Origin: Morganella morganii
Lineage (GTDB): Bacteria > Pseudomonadota > Gammaproteobacteria > Enterobacterales > Enterobacteriaceae
Length of the DNA: 64,000 nucleotides
Assembly (NCBI RefSeq): GCF_019242955.1
Contig: NZ_CP066129.1
Coordinates: 744,001-808,000 of the forward strand
Direction of reading: 5' to 3'
Below are positions 29,408 to 38,811 of the stretch, one piece after another. The position numbers were made by a program, and so were the translations under genes. Each line of letters begins with the position of its first letter. Position 1 is the first letter of the stretch. The notes under the pieces were generated by a model. The model was not told the origin of the DNA, searched no databases, and saw only the letters and a list, made by a program, of their open reading frames with translations.

Positions 29408-30637
29408 TTAAATAGTACTGAGTTCGCGGTTACGGGTTTCCGCGCCGAGGAAGAGCACCGCGAGAATAGCGATCACTACCGCGGCACTGAAGATCAGGAA
29501 AATCGTGCTGACAGCAAACTGATACTGAATCAGGTAACCGGCCAGCAGCGGCCCGAGAATCCCGCCTATCCGTCCGATGGCTGTGGCAGTTCCCGCACCG
29601 GTGGCGCGGACACTGTCCGGATACTGCTCCGGGGTGTAGGCGTAGAGCGCGCCCCAGGCTCCGAGGTTAAAGAATGAGAGCAGCATGCCGGAGATAACCA
29701 GCGCCGTGGCGGTTTCCGCGCAACTGAAGCCGTACGCACTGATTGCGGTACCGGCGAGATAGGTCACCAGCACAAATTTTCGGCCGTAACGTTCAATCAG
29801 CCAGGCGGCACTGAAATAGCCGGGTAACTGGGCGAGTGTCATGATCAGCACATACTGGAAGCTTTTTATCAGACTGAAACCCTTGAGGATCGCCACGCCG
29901 GGCAGCCAGAGAAAAATACCGTAATAGGAAAACACCACACAGAACCACAGGATCCACAGCATCAGTGTGGCGCGGCGGTATTGCGGCGACCAGATCAGCG
30001 CCATTGACTGCGCCACCGTGAGTTTCGGGCGCGTCTGTGCGGTATAGCGGGATACCGGTTCCGGCAGTTTTGCCCGCAGCCAGAGCGCATACAGAGCAGG
30101 CAGGGCGCTGAGCAGCATCGCCGTGCGCCAGCCGTAATCCGGGATAACATAATAGGCAATCAGTGCCGCAATCAGCCAGCCCACAGCCCAGAAGCTTTCC
30201 AGCAGCACAACCACGCGGCCGCGCTCGTGAGGCGCAACACTCTCACTGACCAGCGTGGACGCCACCGGCAGTTCTCCGCCCAGCCCCATGCCGATAAAAA
30301 AGCGCAGCACCAGAACCACCGCCAGTGAACCGGCAACAGCTGTCAGACCGGAGCCGAGACTGAACAGCAGCAGGGTGAGAATAAACACCGGTTTACGGCC
30401 TTTTCTGTCCGCCATAATACCGAAAACAAAGGCTCCCACAGCCATTCCGGCGGCATTGAGACTGCCGATCCAGCCGATCTGCGAGGCACTCAGCCCCCAG
30501 TCTGCCTGTAAGGCCGCCAGCAGAAATGCCAGCAGTCCGACATCCATGGCATCAAATGTCCAGCCCATCCCGGCTATCCATAACAGCTTGTTACGTGAGG
30601 TGGCTGACGCCGCCGTGTGTGTCCGGAGTGTCGTCAT
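29408..30637 (-). CDS. niaP: Niacin transporter NiaP (MFS)
   Basis: A 409-residue major facilitator with 12 transmembrane helices that closely follows the NiaP/YceI niacin transporter I remember. Conserved segments are AGMGWTFDAMDVGLLAFLLA, FIGMGLGGELPVASTLVSE, VVLLESFWAVGWL and LSFFNLGAWGALYAYTPEQY. NiaP imports nicotinate or nicotinamide for NAD salvage. Support for the assignment comes from an exact NadR-type operator 34 bases upstream of the ATG. AAGG precedes the start. Related aromatic-acid transporters of the same MFS group are the main alternative. Confidence 0.85.
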   Translation of the reverse strand: MTTLRTHTAASATSRNKLLWIAGMGWTFDAMDVGLLAFLLAALQADWGLSASQIGWIGSLNAAGMAVGAFVFGIMADRKGRKPVFILTLLLFSLGSGLTAVAGSLAVVLVLRFFIGMGLGGELPVASTLVSESVAPHERGRVVVLLESFWAVGWLIAALIAYYVIPDYGWRTAMLLSALPALYALWLRAKLPEPVSRYTAQTRPKLTVAQSMALIWSPQYRRATLMLWILWFCVVFSYYGIFLWLPGVAILKGFSLIKSFQYVLIMTLAQLPGYFSAAWLIERYGRKFVLVTYLAGTAISAYGFSCAETATALVISGMLLSFFNLGAWGALYAYTPEQYPDSVRATGAGTATAIGRIGGILGPLLAGYLIQYQFAVSTIFLIFSAAVVIAILAVLFLGAETRNRELSTI

Positions 30638-30670
30638 GATTGCGACCTTTTTTATCCGTCAGAAGAAGTG

Positions 30671-30688
30671 TGTTTAGTATACTAAACA
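30671..30688 (-). promoter_or_regulatory. NadR box in front of niaP
   Basis: TGTTTAGTATACTAAACA is a perfect 18-base palindrome and an exact match to the enterobacterial NadR operator pattern TGTTTA-N6-TAAACA. It lies 34-51 bases upstream of niaP, where a repressor would cover the promoter. NadR represses NAD synthesis and salvage genes when NAD is ample. The remaining gap to 30896 contains the promoter of the next gene and no other gene I can support. Confidence 0.85.
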
Positions 30689-30896
30689 ATAAAAGCGCAA
30701 ATGTTAATCATAAAATACCGTTTTAAAGAGACGGCAACATATAAAAAGAACGGAAACCGGCGGACAGCGCTGTTTTTAAGGTTATTCCGTTATCTTCATC
30801 AGGGGGGCTGTTCTATTATGAAGTGTTATAGTGCACACAGCCGTCTGCCGGTCTGCAATACCGGAATTGTGATGATAATAATCAGGGAGTTAAGCA

Positions 30897-32522
30897 ATGG
30901 GATTAACCTTTGGCATTAAAAGTACCCTGCTGATCGCCGGTATGGCGGTAACAGCCGGTGCGGCGGGTAAACCGAATGTGATTGTTCAGGATGTAAAACT
31001 TAACAAAGCAACGATTTTCCTGCGCGGGGCAGAGCTGAGTAACAGCGCAACACTCAATCTGCCTGCCGGTGACAGTGATATCATCCTGACAAATGTGGCC
31101 GGAAACATTAATCCGGGCAGCTTATCCGTTATGCTTGATAATGATGATGTCATTATTCAGTCAATCAATCTGCGCAGCGAAATTGAAAAACCGGTGTATT
31201 CAGATGACATCAATGCCATAAAAGCGCAGATTGAGGAACAGGATCTGGCTATTCAGAAGCTGAATATGCAGACTGAAATCAATAACGAGCAGCTTGGCCT
31301 GTTGCGTGACCAGAATTTCTTCGGTACCGGCGGTGCGCCGCTGACACAGGAACAATCGGTGCAGAAGCTGGATTTTATCCGCAGTCAGATGGCAAAAATC
31401 TATACGGAACAGCTGGAATACACCCGGCAGATCAATGAAAAAACCGAAGCACTGACACTGCTGAAAGCACAGTATGAAGAGAAGATCGCACAGTTTAAGG
31501 AACGCCGCACTCAGCTGGTGCTGAATGTATCAGCGAAAAAAGCGGTAACCGCGGCACTGGATATTGACTATATCACGCCGGATGCGGCCTGGGCGCCGTC
31601 CTATGATATCCGCAGCACCGGTATGGATAAGCCGGTGACGCTGACCTATAAAGCGGATGTGATCCAGAATACCGGTATTGACTGGGATCAGGTGGATCTG
31701 GTGCTGTCATCCGCTGACCCGGTGCAGAGCATCGCGCCGCCGCAGCTTTATCCGTGGTATTTATCGATGATGAAAGACTACGGTGTGCTGGCCGAAATGG
31801 CGGCTGCCCCGGCACCGGCGATGATGGCCGATGCGGAATACAGCCGTAACCGTATGGCGAAAAAAGCCCCCGCCGGCGGGATCTCGTCGTTTGTTACCGC
31901 AGAGAGCAACGGTATCAGTCTGACCTATACTATCGATAAGCCGTATTCCCTGCCGTCCGTTGCGGAATCCCGTTCACTGACTATCAAGCAGACGGATCTG
32001 GACGGAAAATACCGCTATATCACACGGCCGAAGATAGATGAACATGTGTATTTACAGGCGGTTGTGGAAAATGCACCGGCGCTGAATCTGCTCAGCGGTA
32101 AGGCGAATATCTATTTTGATAACCGCTATATCGGGCAGACATATATTGATTCCGGCCTGATCACCGATGAGCTGGAAGTACCGTTCGGTATGAATAAAGA
32201 TATTCAGGTCAGCCGTAAGGTGGACAATAAGATGACAAAACAGCCGGGTATCCTGGGCTCTGCGGTTGAACAGACCGAAGGATATGTGATCACGCTGTCA
32301 TCCTTTGCCAAAGCGCCGCTGGTGGTAACGGTTTTTGACCAAATCCCGGTCAGTCAGGATACCAATATCCTGGTGAAAGATGTCTCAACGGGCGAGGGTA
32401 AAGTGAATAAACAGACCGGTGAAGTGGAATGGAAAGCGGAACTGAAGCCGCAGCAGACAACAGAACTGCCGCTGAATTACACGCTGAAATACCCGAAAGA
32501 TAAACCCGTTAACGGTTTATAA
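30897..32522 (+). CDS. DUF4139 (MuiA-type) envelope protein
   Basis: A 541-residue protein with a Sec signal (TLLIAGMAVTAGAAG), an N-terminal beta domain (VIVQDVKLNKATIFLRGAEL), a coiled coil at about residues 95-185, and a C-terminal DUF4139 beta domain (LDIDYITPDAAWAPSYDIRS; WDQVDLVLSSADP; LPLNYTLKYPKDK). This is the mucoidy inhibitor MuiA-like family, secreted or periplasmic proteins of unknown mechanism. A linker of alanine, proline and methionine (AEMAAAPAPAMMA) sits in the middle. It is monocistronic, with GGGAG before the ATG and a strong terminator after the stop. Confidence 0.8.
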   Translation: MGLTFGIKSTLLIAGMAVTAGAAGKPNVIVQDVKLNKATIFLRGAELSNSATLNLPAGDSDIILTNVAGNINPGSLSVMLDNDDVIIQSINLRSEIEKPVYSDDINAIKAQIEEQDLAIQKLNMQTEINNEQLGLLRDQNFFGTGGAPLTQEQSVQKLDFIRSQMAKIYTEQLEYTRQINEKTEALTLLKAQYEEKIAQFKERRTQLVLNVSAKKAVTAALDIDYITPDAAWAPSYDIRSTGMDKPVTLTYKADVIQNTGIDWDQVDLVLSSADPVQSIAPPQLYPWYLSMMKDYGVLAEMAAAPAPAMMADAEYSRNRMAKKAPAGGISSFVTAESNGISLTYTIDKPYSLPSVAESRSLTIKQTDLDGKYRYITRPKIDEHVYLQAVVENAPALNLLSGKANIYFDNRYIGQTYIDSGLITDELEVPFGMNKDIQVSRKVDNKMTKQPGILGSAVEQTEGYVITLSSFAKAPLVVTVFDQIPVSQDTNILVKDVSTGEGKVNKQTGEVEWKAELKPQQTTELPLNYTLKYPKDKPVNGL

Positions 32523-32541
32523 TTCCCGCAGGTAACAAAGC

Positions 32542-32568
32542 AAACGGCCGGGATTTCCGGCCGTTTTT
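32542..32568. terminator. Bidirectional terminator between the DUF4139 gene and arcC
   Basis: AAACGGCCGG (32542-32551) and CCGGCCGTTT (32557-32566) form a perfect 10-base stem with a 5-base loop, flanked by a short A-run on one side and a T-run on the other. It sits between two convergent genes. Confidence 0.8.
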
Positions 32569-32587
32569 CACAGAAAGAAAAGAAAGA

Positions 32588-33520
32588 TTAGTCGCCGATA
32601 ACGGTACCGGTTTTACCCTCAATACCCTCCTTGGCTTTATCCAGCAATGTAATCAGTGCCTGACGGCCTTTTTTACTGCGGCTGAAAGAGAGCGCGGCTT
32701 CCACTTTCGGTAACATCGAACCCGGCGCAAAATGTTTCTCATCGATATAGCGCTGTGCATCCGCAGAGGTCAGTTTATCCAGCCACTGCTCGTTTGGTTT
32801 GCCGAAATTGATGGCGATTTTCTCTACTGCGGTCAGGATAATCAGCATATCCGCATCGATCATCTCTGCCAGTTTGGCACTCGCCCAGTCTTTGTCGATA
32901 ACCGCGTTGGCACCGTGCAGTTTGTTGCCGTCGCGGATCACCGGAATCCCGCCGCCGCCGACGGTGATCACCAGCTGATCGGCATCCAGCATCGCTTTAA
33001 CTGTTTCTTTTTCAATAATATCAACCGGTTTCGGTGATGACACCACACGGCGGTAACCACGGCCCGCATCCTCGCGCATTTCAAACCCTTTCAGGGTCAG
33101 TGCATCCGCTTCTTCTTTGGTATAGAACGCACCGATAGGTTTGGTCGGGTTTTTGAATGACGGGTCGGCGGCATCGACTTCCACCTGTGTCACAATCGTG
33201 GCGACCGGCTTATTGATCCCCCGGCTCAGCAGTTCTTCACGCAGCGCATTCTGTAAATCATAACCGATATATCCCTGGCTCAGAGCCACACAGACTGACA
33301 TCGGCAGAACCGGTGATTTGGCTTCTGTTTTGCTGGCCGCCTCAAAGGCGCCGGTTATCATCCCGACCTGCGGGCCGTTGCCGTGTGTCACCACAACGCG
33401 GTATCCCTGAGCAATCAGGTCGGCGATCACGACAGAGGTGGTTCTGACAGCAACCATCTGCCCCGGAAGATCATTTCCCAGTGCGTTGCCGCCCAGTGCT
33501 AATACGATTGTTTTTTTCAT
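32588..33520 (-). CDS. yqeA: Carbamate kinase-like protein (YqeA/ArcC)
   Basis: A 310-residue amino acid kinase of the carbamate kinase family. Motifs: VLALGGNALGNDLPG at the start, VTHGNGPQVGMI (about 46-57), the ATP-site GGGGIPVI region around 210, and INFGKPNEQWLDKLT. It makes ATP from carbamoyl phosphate and ADP, the energy-yielding last step after a carbamoyltransferase. It is the last gene of ygeW-ygeX-ygeY-hyuA-yqeA, and the context suggests carbamoyl phosphate produced with YgeW from purine ring-opening products. The order matches E. coli. Confidence 0.93.
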   Translation of the reverse strand: MKKTIVLALGGNALGNDLPGQMVAVRTTSVVIADLIAQGYRVVVTHGNGPQVGMITGAFEAASKTEAKSPVLPMSVCVALSQGYIGYDLQNALREELLSRGINKPVATIVTQVEVDAADPSFKNPTKPIGAFYTKEEADALTLKGFEMREDAGRGYRRVVSSPKPVDIIEKETVKAMLDADQLVITVGGGGIPVIRDGNKLHGANAVIDKDWASAKLAEMIDADMLIILTAVEKIAINFGKPNEQWLDKLTSADAQRYIDEKHFAPGSMLPKVEAALSFSRSKKGRQALITLLDKAKEGIEGKTGTVIGD

Positions 33521-33565
33521 CCTTTTTTACCCGTAATAAATGAGTTGAAACGATAATCGGAAAAA

Positions 33566-34957
33566 TTAATAACACCGGTGCGGTGCTTTAAACGGACGGC
33601 GTTTCAGGAAACGGCCGCGGCCGGGTTCTGCCGTAAATTCTCCGTCACGGTAAACAATATCACCGCGTGACAGTGTGCAGCGGACAGCACCCTGTACGGT
33701 CATACCCTCGTACGGGCTGTAATCTGCGTTATCGTGCAGATCCGCGTGGCGGATCGTGGTTTCCTGCGCCGGGTCGATAATGGTGATATCACCGTCAGCG
33801 CCCGGGCGGATCACCCCTTTTTCCGGCCAGATACCAAACAGTTTTGCCGGCATCGCACTGGTCAGGGAAACAAAGTGTTCCGGCGAAATCCGCCCCTGCA
33901 TCACGCCCGCAGAAAACAGCAGCAACATGCGGTTTTCAACGCCCGGCAGGCCGTTCGGACAGCGGGTGAAATCCCCGCCGGACAGCGCCAGACGCTGCTG
34001 ATACGGGAATGTGCAGTGGTCGGTGGCGACCACATCAATATCGCCGTCATCAATACCCAGCCAAAGCGCATCCGCTTCCCGGCGGTTACGCAGCGGCGGG
34101 CTGAGAATAAATTTCAGGCCGTCATCACGCTCATAACAGCGCTCATCAAGGAACAGATACTGCGGACAGGTTTCTATCCAGACCGGCTGATGACGGGCTT
34201 TCGCCATCTTCAGGTAATCAAGACCTGATCCGTTGGAAAGGTGAACAATATAGAGCGGCGCATTGCCGCAGATCCGGGCCAGGTTGATCATCCGGCCGAT
34301 GGCTTCCGTTTCGCATTCCGCCGGACGGCTCAGGGCGTGGAAAATCGGCGAGGTCTGACCTTTTTTCACAAATTCCGCCTTGCGCTGCGCAATCACCGCG
34401 TCATTTTCCGGATGCACGGTGGTCAGTGCCCCGGAACGGTTAAGCTGTTGCAGAGCGCGTAAGATATCCGGATCATCCAGTTTGTACTGATAGGTCAGAT
34501 AGAGTTTAAAACTGCTGATCCCGTCCGCCACCATCAGCGGGATTTCCTTTAAAATATCGTCATTGATATGCTGGATGACGCCGTGAAAACTGTAGTCGAT
34601 AACGGCACGTCCTTTGGCGTAGCGGTGATAATTCTCGAGCTGGTGGTGCAGTGAACAACCCGCCGGACCAAATCCCATATGATCGATAATGGTGGTGGTA
34701 CCGCCGCAGGCTGCCGCACGCGTGCCGGTGTAAAAATCATCACAGCTGCGGGCAAGGCCGACATCAATATTAAAGTGGGTATGAACATCAATACCGCCGG
34801 GAAAAACATAGCATCCCTGTGCATCAATAACCCGGTCATTTGTCTCCGGTACAATATCCGGTGCAACCTGTGAGATCAGGCCGTTTTCAATCAGAACATC
34901 CTGCCGGTATTGTCCGTCCGCATTGACAACGGTGCCGTTGATAATAACTGTGCGCAT
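33566..34957 (-). CDS. hyuA: D-phenylhydantoinase-like amidohydrolase
   Basis: A 463-residue cyclic amidohydrolase (E. coli HyuA, 461). Zinc ligands are visible: VDVHTHFNIDVG-type motif as IDVHTHFNID (about residues 57-66), a carboxylated-lysine region ISSFKLYLTYQ around 150, TTVHPEND, YIVHLSNGSG and DVVATDHCTF. It opens hydantoin- or dihydropyrimidine-like rings, and in this cluster probably an imidazolone or ureido intermediate from purines. The frame extends to 35002, but MRTVIINGTVVNADGQ at 34957 is the family start, with AGGAG eight bases before it. Confidence 0.92.
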   Translation of the reverse strand: MRTVIINGTVVNADGQYRQDVLIENGLISQVAPDIVPETNDRVIDAQGCYVFPGGIDVHTHFNIDVGLARSCDDFYTGTRAAACGGTTTIIDHMGFGPAGCSLHHQLENYHRYAKGRAVIDYSFHGVIQHINDDILKEIPLMVADGISSFKLYLTYQYKLDDPDILRALQQLNRSGALTTVHPENDAVIAQRKAEFVKKGQTSPIFHALSRPAECETEAIGRMINLARICGNAPLYIVHLSNGSGLDYLKMAKARHQPVWIETCPQYLFLDERCYERDDGLKFILSPPLRNRREADALWLGIDDGDIDVVATDHCTFPYQQRLALSGGDFTRCPNGLPGVENRMLLLFSAGVMQGRISPEHFVSLTSAMPAKLFGIWPEKGVIRPGADGDITIIDPAQETTIRHADLHDNADYSPYEGMTVQGAVRCTLSRGDIVYRDGEFTAEPGRGRFLKRRPFKAPHRCY

Positions 34958-35026
34958 AGGGGGTGCTCCTGAAAAAGGTACTCCTGAAAAAGCCCCGCAC
35001 ATCTGTACAGGGCCGGTAAGACATAA

Positions 35027-36244
35027 TTATTTTTTCAGTTCAGCCATGTAGCTTAACGGAATGGCCGCATACATTGCCGCACAGGTCACCAGGTGATCTT
35101 TCCATGTTTTTTCGTTTGGTGCGTGTGCTTCAGGCTCTTTACCCGGACCAAAACCGATGACCGGAATGCCGTGACGACCCATGATAGAAACACCGTTGGT
35201 GGAGAAAGTCCACTTATCAACAACCGGCTCTTTATTGAACAGGCCGCGGTAAGCGCGATCCAGCGTCTTCACGGTGAAGTGATCTTCTTCCACTTTCCAG
35301 GTCGGGAAGTAGCACTCTGTCGGATAGACCAGACCGGTCCAGGAAGCACGCTCATAGGTGTACATAGACACGACGCCTTTCGCGGCTTTGACTGCCGGTA
35401 ATGCGCGGATTTCGTCCAGTGCGCCTTCCCAGGTTTCGCCCCAGGTCAGACGGCGGTCGATAGAAACCGCACAGCTGTCAGCAACGGCACAGCGGCTTGG
35501 TGAGGTGTAGAAAATTTCAGAAACAGTCAGTGTGCCCTGGCCGAGGAAATCGTCGTGTGCCAGACGTTTTGACAGCTCCTGCAATTCGCCCAGAATCGGC
35601 CCCATTTTGAAGATAGCGTTATCGCCGCGCTCCGGTGCGGAGCCGTGGCAGCTGATCCCCGGAACATCAATGCGGATTTCCATACGGCCGCGCTGGCCGC
35701 GGTAAATCTGGCAGTCTGTCGGTTCGGTACTGACCACGAATTCCGGTCTGATTTTGTCCTGCTCGATAATGTACTGCCAGCACAGGCCGTCACAGTCTTC
35801 TTCCTGAACGGTCCCGGTCACCAGCAGGGTGTACTGATCTTCCAGACCTAAATCTTTGATAATTTTACCGGCATAGACCATTGATGCCATGCCGCCTTCC
35901 TGGTCAGACGTACCGCGTCCGCCGATGATTTCATCGTTTTCCATACCTTCGTACGGGTCGAATTCCCAGTTTTTGATGTTACCGATACCCACGGTATCGA
36001 TATGCGCATCCATTGCGATCAGGTGCGGGCCGTGACCGATATAACCCAGAATGTTCCCCATCGGGTCGATATCCACTTTATCAAAGCCGACTTTTTCCAT
36101 CTCTTCTTTGATGCGGTGAATCACGCGTTTTTCATCACAGCTTTCGCTGGGAATTGCCACCATATCGCGCAGAAAGCGGGTCATGTCTTTTTTATAGTGT
36201 TCAGCTTTTTTGACAATTTCATCGAACGGGATTTGCTTAGCCAT
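35027..36244 (-). CDS. ygeY: YgeY, M20-family selenium metabolism-linked hydrolase
   Basis: A 405-residue M20 peptidase/deacylase-type enzyme. Metal-binding motifs are [10 protein letters not shown] (about residues 73-82), [15 protein letters not shown] (about 109-123) and TVQEEDCDG (about 144-152), with EAHAPNE near the C-terminus. In E. coli it sits between ygeX and hyuA and is regularly found with selenium-dependent hydroxylase genes. The substrate is not established; amide or ureido intermediates of purine breakdown are plausible. GGAG lies upstream of the ATG and it follows ygeX by 19 bases. Confidence 0.92.
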   Translation of the reverse strand: MAKQIPFDEIVKKAEHYKKDMTRFLRDMVAIPSESCDEKRVIHRIKEEMEKVGFDKVDIDPMGNILGYIGHGPHLIAMDAHIDTVGIGNIKNWEFDPYEGMENDEIIGGRGTSDQEGGMASMVYAGKIIKDLGLEDQYTLLVTGTVQEEDCDGLCWQYIIEQDKIRPEFVVSTEPTDCQIYRGQRGRMEIRIDVPGISCHGSAPERGDNAIFKMGPILGELQELSKRLAHDDFLGQGTLTVSEIFYTSPSRCAVADSCAVSIDRRLTWGETWEGALDEIRALPAVKAAKGVVSMYTYERASWTGLVYPTECYFPTWKVEEDHFTVKTLDRAYRGLFNKEPVVDKWTFSTNGVSIMGRHGIPVIGFGPGKEPEAHAPNEKTWKDHLVTCAAMYAAIPLSYMAELKK

Positions 36245-36263
36245 GTTTCAATACTCCAATTAG

Positions 36264-37466
36264 TTAATATTTCTGCGCCGGGTTTTTACCTTCCCAGACA
36301 ACTTCACGGTAATGTTTGGTATCTGTATCACCTTCGGTATTGATCACGAGGATGACGGAATCACTGTTCAGGCCGAGTTTTGCCATCAGTTCCGCACGTT
36401 CCGGATGATAGTTAACCGCAGCCAGCACGCCGAGACCGACGGCACCGGATTCACCGGAAATCACGCGGTGGTCTTTGCCGTACGGGTTACCGAGGACACG
36501 CATGCCGAGGGCGGCCACCGCATCTTCACAGGAGATAAACTGTGTCGCGCAGTTACGCATCAGATCCCAGCCGATAGGGTTCGGTTCACCGCAGGCCAGA
36601 CCGGCCATGATGGTGGCCATATCACCGCCGACATTGACGATTTCGCCTTTCAGGCTGGAGCGGTAGAGGCAGTCAGCCAGTTCCGGCTCGACGATAATGG
36701 AGTGCAGATCTTTTGCCCCGAACTCATCGACCAGATAGCCCAGCACGCCGCCGGCCATCGCACCCACACCGGCCTGTAACAGCACGTGAGTCGGACGCTG
36801 AATCTTCATCTCTTTCATCTGGGCAACGGCTTCGGCAGCCAGCGTGGTGTAGCCCTGCATAATCCAGGTCGGAATTTTGGTGTAGCCTTCACAGGCGGTA
36901 TCCTGAACCACGAGCCAGCCGTGTTTTTTGGCATTTTCCATGGTGAGACGGACGGTATCGTCGTAGTTCATGTCTGTGACGATACACTCCGCCCCGAGGC
37001 CGGTAATGTGATCAACACGTTCCTGTGCTGAGCCTTTCGGCATATACACCACCGCTTTCTGACCCAGAGCGCGTGCCGCCCAGGCCACACCACGGCCATG
37101 GTTGCCGTCAGTGGTGGTGGCGAACGTCATTTTTTCAGTCAGGGTGTTTTTGAGTTTCTCGAAAGAGAAATCATCAATATCCATGTTGTACTTTTCGCAC
37201 AACAGATGGGCGATAGCATAAGAGCCGCCCAGAATTTTGAATGCATTCAGATCAAAACGCTGTGACTCATCTTTCACCAGGATATTGCGCACGCCGAACA
37301 GAGCGGCGAGATCGGTCATGTCATACAGCGGCGTCGGATGGTAACCCGTAATTTTCTCATGAAACTTCAGCGCTTTATGTGCTTCTTCACGGGAAAAAAG
37401 CGGGGAGTGTTTACCGTTGAAATAACGGTTATCTGAAATATCTAACTTCAGTGAGAAGACAGACAT
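36264..37466 (-). CDS. ygeX: Diaminopropionate ammonia-lyase
   Basis: A 400-residue PLP enzyme that converts 2,3-diaminopropionate to pyruvate and two ammonia molecules. The PLP lysine is in LNAFKILGGSYA (about residue 77), the phosphate-binding region includes TTTDGNHGRGVAWAAR (about 115-130), and GVGAMAGGVLGYL matches the glycine loop. It closely resembles E. coli YgeX (DpaL, 398 residues). In this cluster it is thought to handle a diaminopropionate-type product of urate or purine ring cleavage. AGGTGAGG precedes the ATG. Confidence 0.94.
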   Translation of the reverse strand: MSVFSLKLDISDNRYFNGKHSPLFSREEAHKALKFHEKITGYHPTPLYDMTDLAALFGVRNILVKDESQRFDLNAFKILGGSYAIAHLLCEKYNMDIDDFSFEKLKNTLTEKMTFATTTDGNHGRGVAWAARALGQKAVVYMPKGSAQERVDHITGLGAECIVTDMNYDDTVRLTMENAKKHGWLVVQDTACEGYTKIPTWIMQGYTTLAAEAVAQMKEMKIQRPTHVLLQAGVGAMAGGVLGYLVDEFGAKDLHSIIVEPELADCLYRSSLKGEIVNVGGDMATIMAGLACGEPNPIGWDLMRNCATQFISCEDAVAALGMRVLGNPYGKDHRVISGESGAVGLGVLAAVNYHPERAELMAKLGLNSDSVILVINTEGDTDTKHYREVVWEGKNPAQKY

Positions 37467-37497
37467 AGAGCCTCACCTCATATCATCGGGAAAATAA

Positions 37498-37517
37498 CCC
37501 GGCCGGTGACGGCCGGG
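37498..37517 (-). other. Intercistronic hairpin between ygeW and ygeX
   Basis: CCCGGCCG and CGGCCGGG form an 8-base perfect stem with a GTGA loop in the 59-base spacer. On the minus strand only TTATTTT follows, so it may partially attenuate transcription or stabilise the ygeW message. Confidence 0.45.
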
Positions 37518-37525
37518 CTCCGGAT

Positions 37526-38713
37526 TTATAAAATACGTTTACGTGCGTTTTTCAGCAGCTGCTCAAGAACCAGGGCCGGCTGCGGGAATTTGCGGGCCAG
37601 AATCATGGCGGAGATGATATACGGCTTCCAGCTGGCTTCTTTGTAAGTGGCGATACGGTATTTTTCGAATACGGCTTCTTCCACTTCGCCTTCCTTACAG
37701 GAAACGCCGGTGATATCCGCAGGCAGACAGTGCATGTACAGCGCTTCGCCGCCTTTGGTCAGCTTCATCATCTCTTCAGTGCAGTGCCAGTCTTTGTGGT
37801 TGGCGTTCTGCGCCAGGCAGCGCTGCTCAAGGGCTTTCAGGCCGTCATGGTCATTGGCGCGCAGCAGTTCGGTACGGGTTTCCATGACTTTGTAAGGCGC
37901 CCAGGATTTCGGATACACGATATCCGCATCTTTGAACGCTTCTTCCATGGAGGTGACTTGTTTAAAGCTGCCGCCGGACTGTCTGGCGTTATTTTTTGCC
38001 ACATCGATAACGTCAGGGATCAGGTCATAACCTTCCGGATGCGCCAGGGTGACATCCATACCGTAACGGGTCATCAGACCGATGATACCCTGCGGTACAG
38101 ACAGCGGTTTGCCGTAGCTTGGTGAATACGCCCAGGTCATGGCGATTTTTTTGCCTTTCAGGTTTTCCAGTGAACCGAAGTGCTCACGTAACCAGGCCAG
38201 GTCAGCCATAGACTGTGTCGGGTGGTCGATATCACACTGGAGGTTAACCAGTGCAGGACGCTGCGGCAGTACGCCTTCTTCAAAACCTTCATCCAGTGCC
38301 GCGCCCACTTCACGCATATAGGCGTTACCGGCGCCGAGGTACATATCATCACGGATACCGATAGCATCCGCGCAGAATGAAATCATATTGGCCGTTTCAC
38401 GTACGGTTTCACCGTGGGCAATCTGTGACTTACCTTCGTCGAGGTCCTGCTGGGCCAGGCCGAGCATATTCAGTGCAGAGGCATAAGAGAAACGGGTACG
38501 GGTGGAGTTGTCACGGAAAACAGAGATGCCGAGGCCATTTGTGAATACGTTGGTTGCGATGTTATCGGCACGCAGCCCTTTCAGTGCGGCTGCAATATCA
38601 AGCACCATCGTCAGTTCATCCTGACTCTGTTCCCAGGTAAGTAAAAAATCCTTCTGATGAAGATTCGATTTCAGTCTGGCGATATCTTTCAATAATTCAT
38701 TAACGTTTTTCAT
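37526..38713 (-). CDS. ygeW: Knotted carbamoyltransferase YgeW
   Basis: A 395-residue member of the aspartate/ornithine carbamoyltransferase superfamily. The carbamoyl-phosphate motif appears in variant form as FRDNSTRTRFSYASALNML (about residues 65-83), where STRT replaces the usual SxRT. HCLPADITGVSCKEGEVEE (about 322-340) corresponds to the HCLP loop, and NLQCDIDHPTQSMADL to the DHPTQ motif. YgeW is a conserved transcarbamylase of uncertain substrate that does not use ornithine or aspartate in E. coli. Here it leads the operon ygeW-ygeX-ygeY-hyuA-yqeA and should yield carbamoyl phosphate for the carbamate kinase. Confidence 0.93.
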   Translation of the reverse strand: MKNVNELLKDIARLKSNLHQKDFLLTWEQSQDELTMVLDIAAALKGLRADNIATNVFTNGLGISVFRDNSTRTRFSYASALNMLGLAQQDLDEGKSQIAHGETVRETANMISFCADAIGIRDDMYLGAGNAYMREVGAALDEGFEEGVLPQRPALVNLQCDIDHPTQSMADLAWLREHFGSLENLKGKKIAMTWAYSPSYGKPLSVPQGIIGLMTRYGMDVTLAHPEGYDLIPDVIDVAKNNARQSGGSFKQVTSMEEAFKDADIVYPKSWAPYKVMETRTELLRANDHDGLKALEQRCLAQNANHKDWHCTEEMMKLTKGGEALYMHCLPADITGVSCKEGEVEEAVFEKYRIATYKEASWKPYIISAMILARKFPQPALVLEQLLKNARKRIL

Positions 38714-38796
38714 CTTTAAATCCTATGTGAAATGGCCGGTGACAATTGAATATGCAGTGAGAAGAAGGCATTTCTGCATGTGTACTGTGACTATTA

Positions 38797-38811
38797 ACAA
38801 TAAGCATGCCA
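38797..38811 (-). promoter_or_regulatory. Sigma-54 (-24/-12) promoter of the ygeW operon
   Basis: On the minus strand TGGCATGCTTATTGT fits TGGCACG-N4-TTGC with mismatches at two less critical bases and correct GG-to-G(C) spacing. It lies 84-98 bases upstream of ygeW. The adjacent gene ygeV encodes a sigma-54 activator transcribed in the opposite direction. Confidence 0.65.

Noticed and set aside
30701-30919. 72-codon plus-strand frame before the DUF4139 gene
   Set aside because: No ribosome site, no family pattern, and it overlaps the promoter and start of the next gene.
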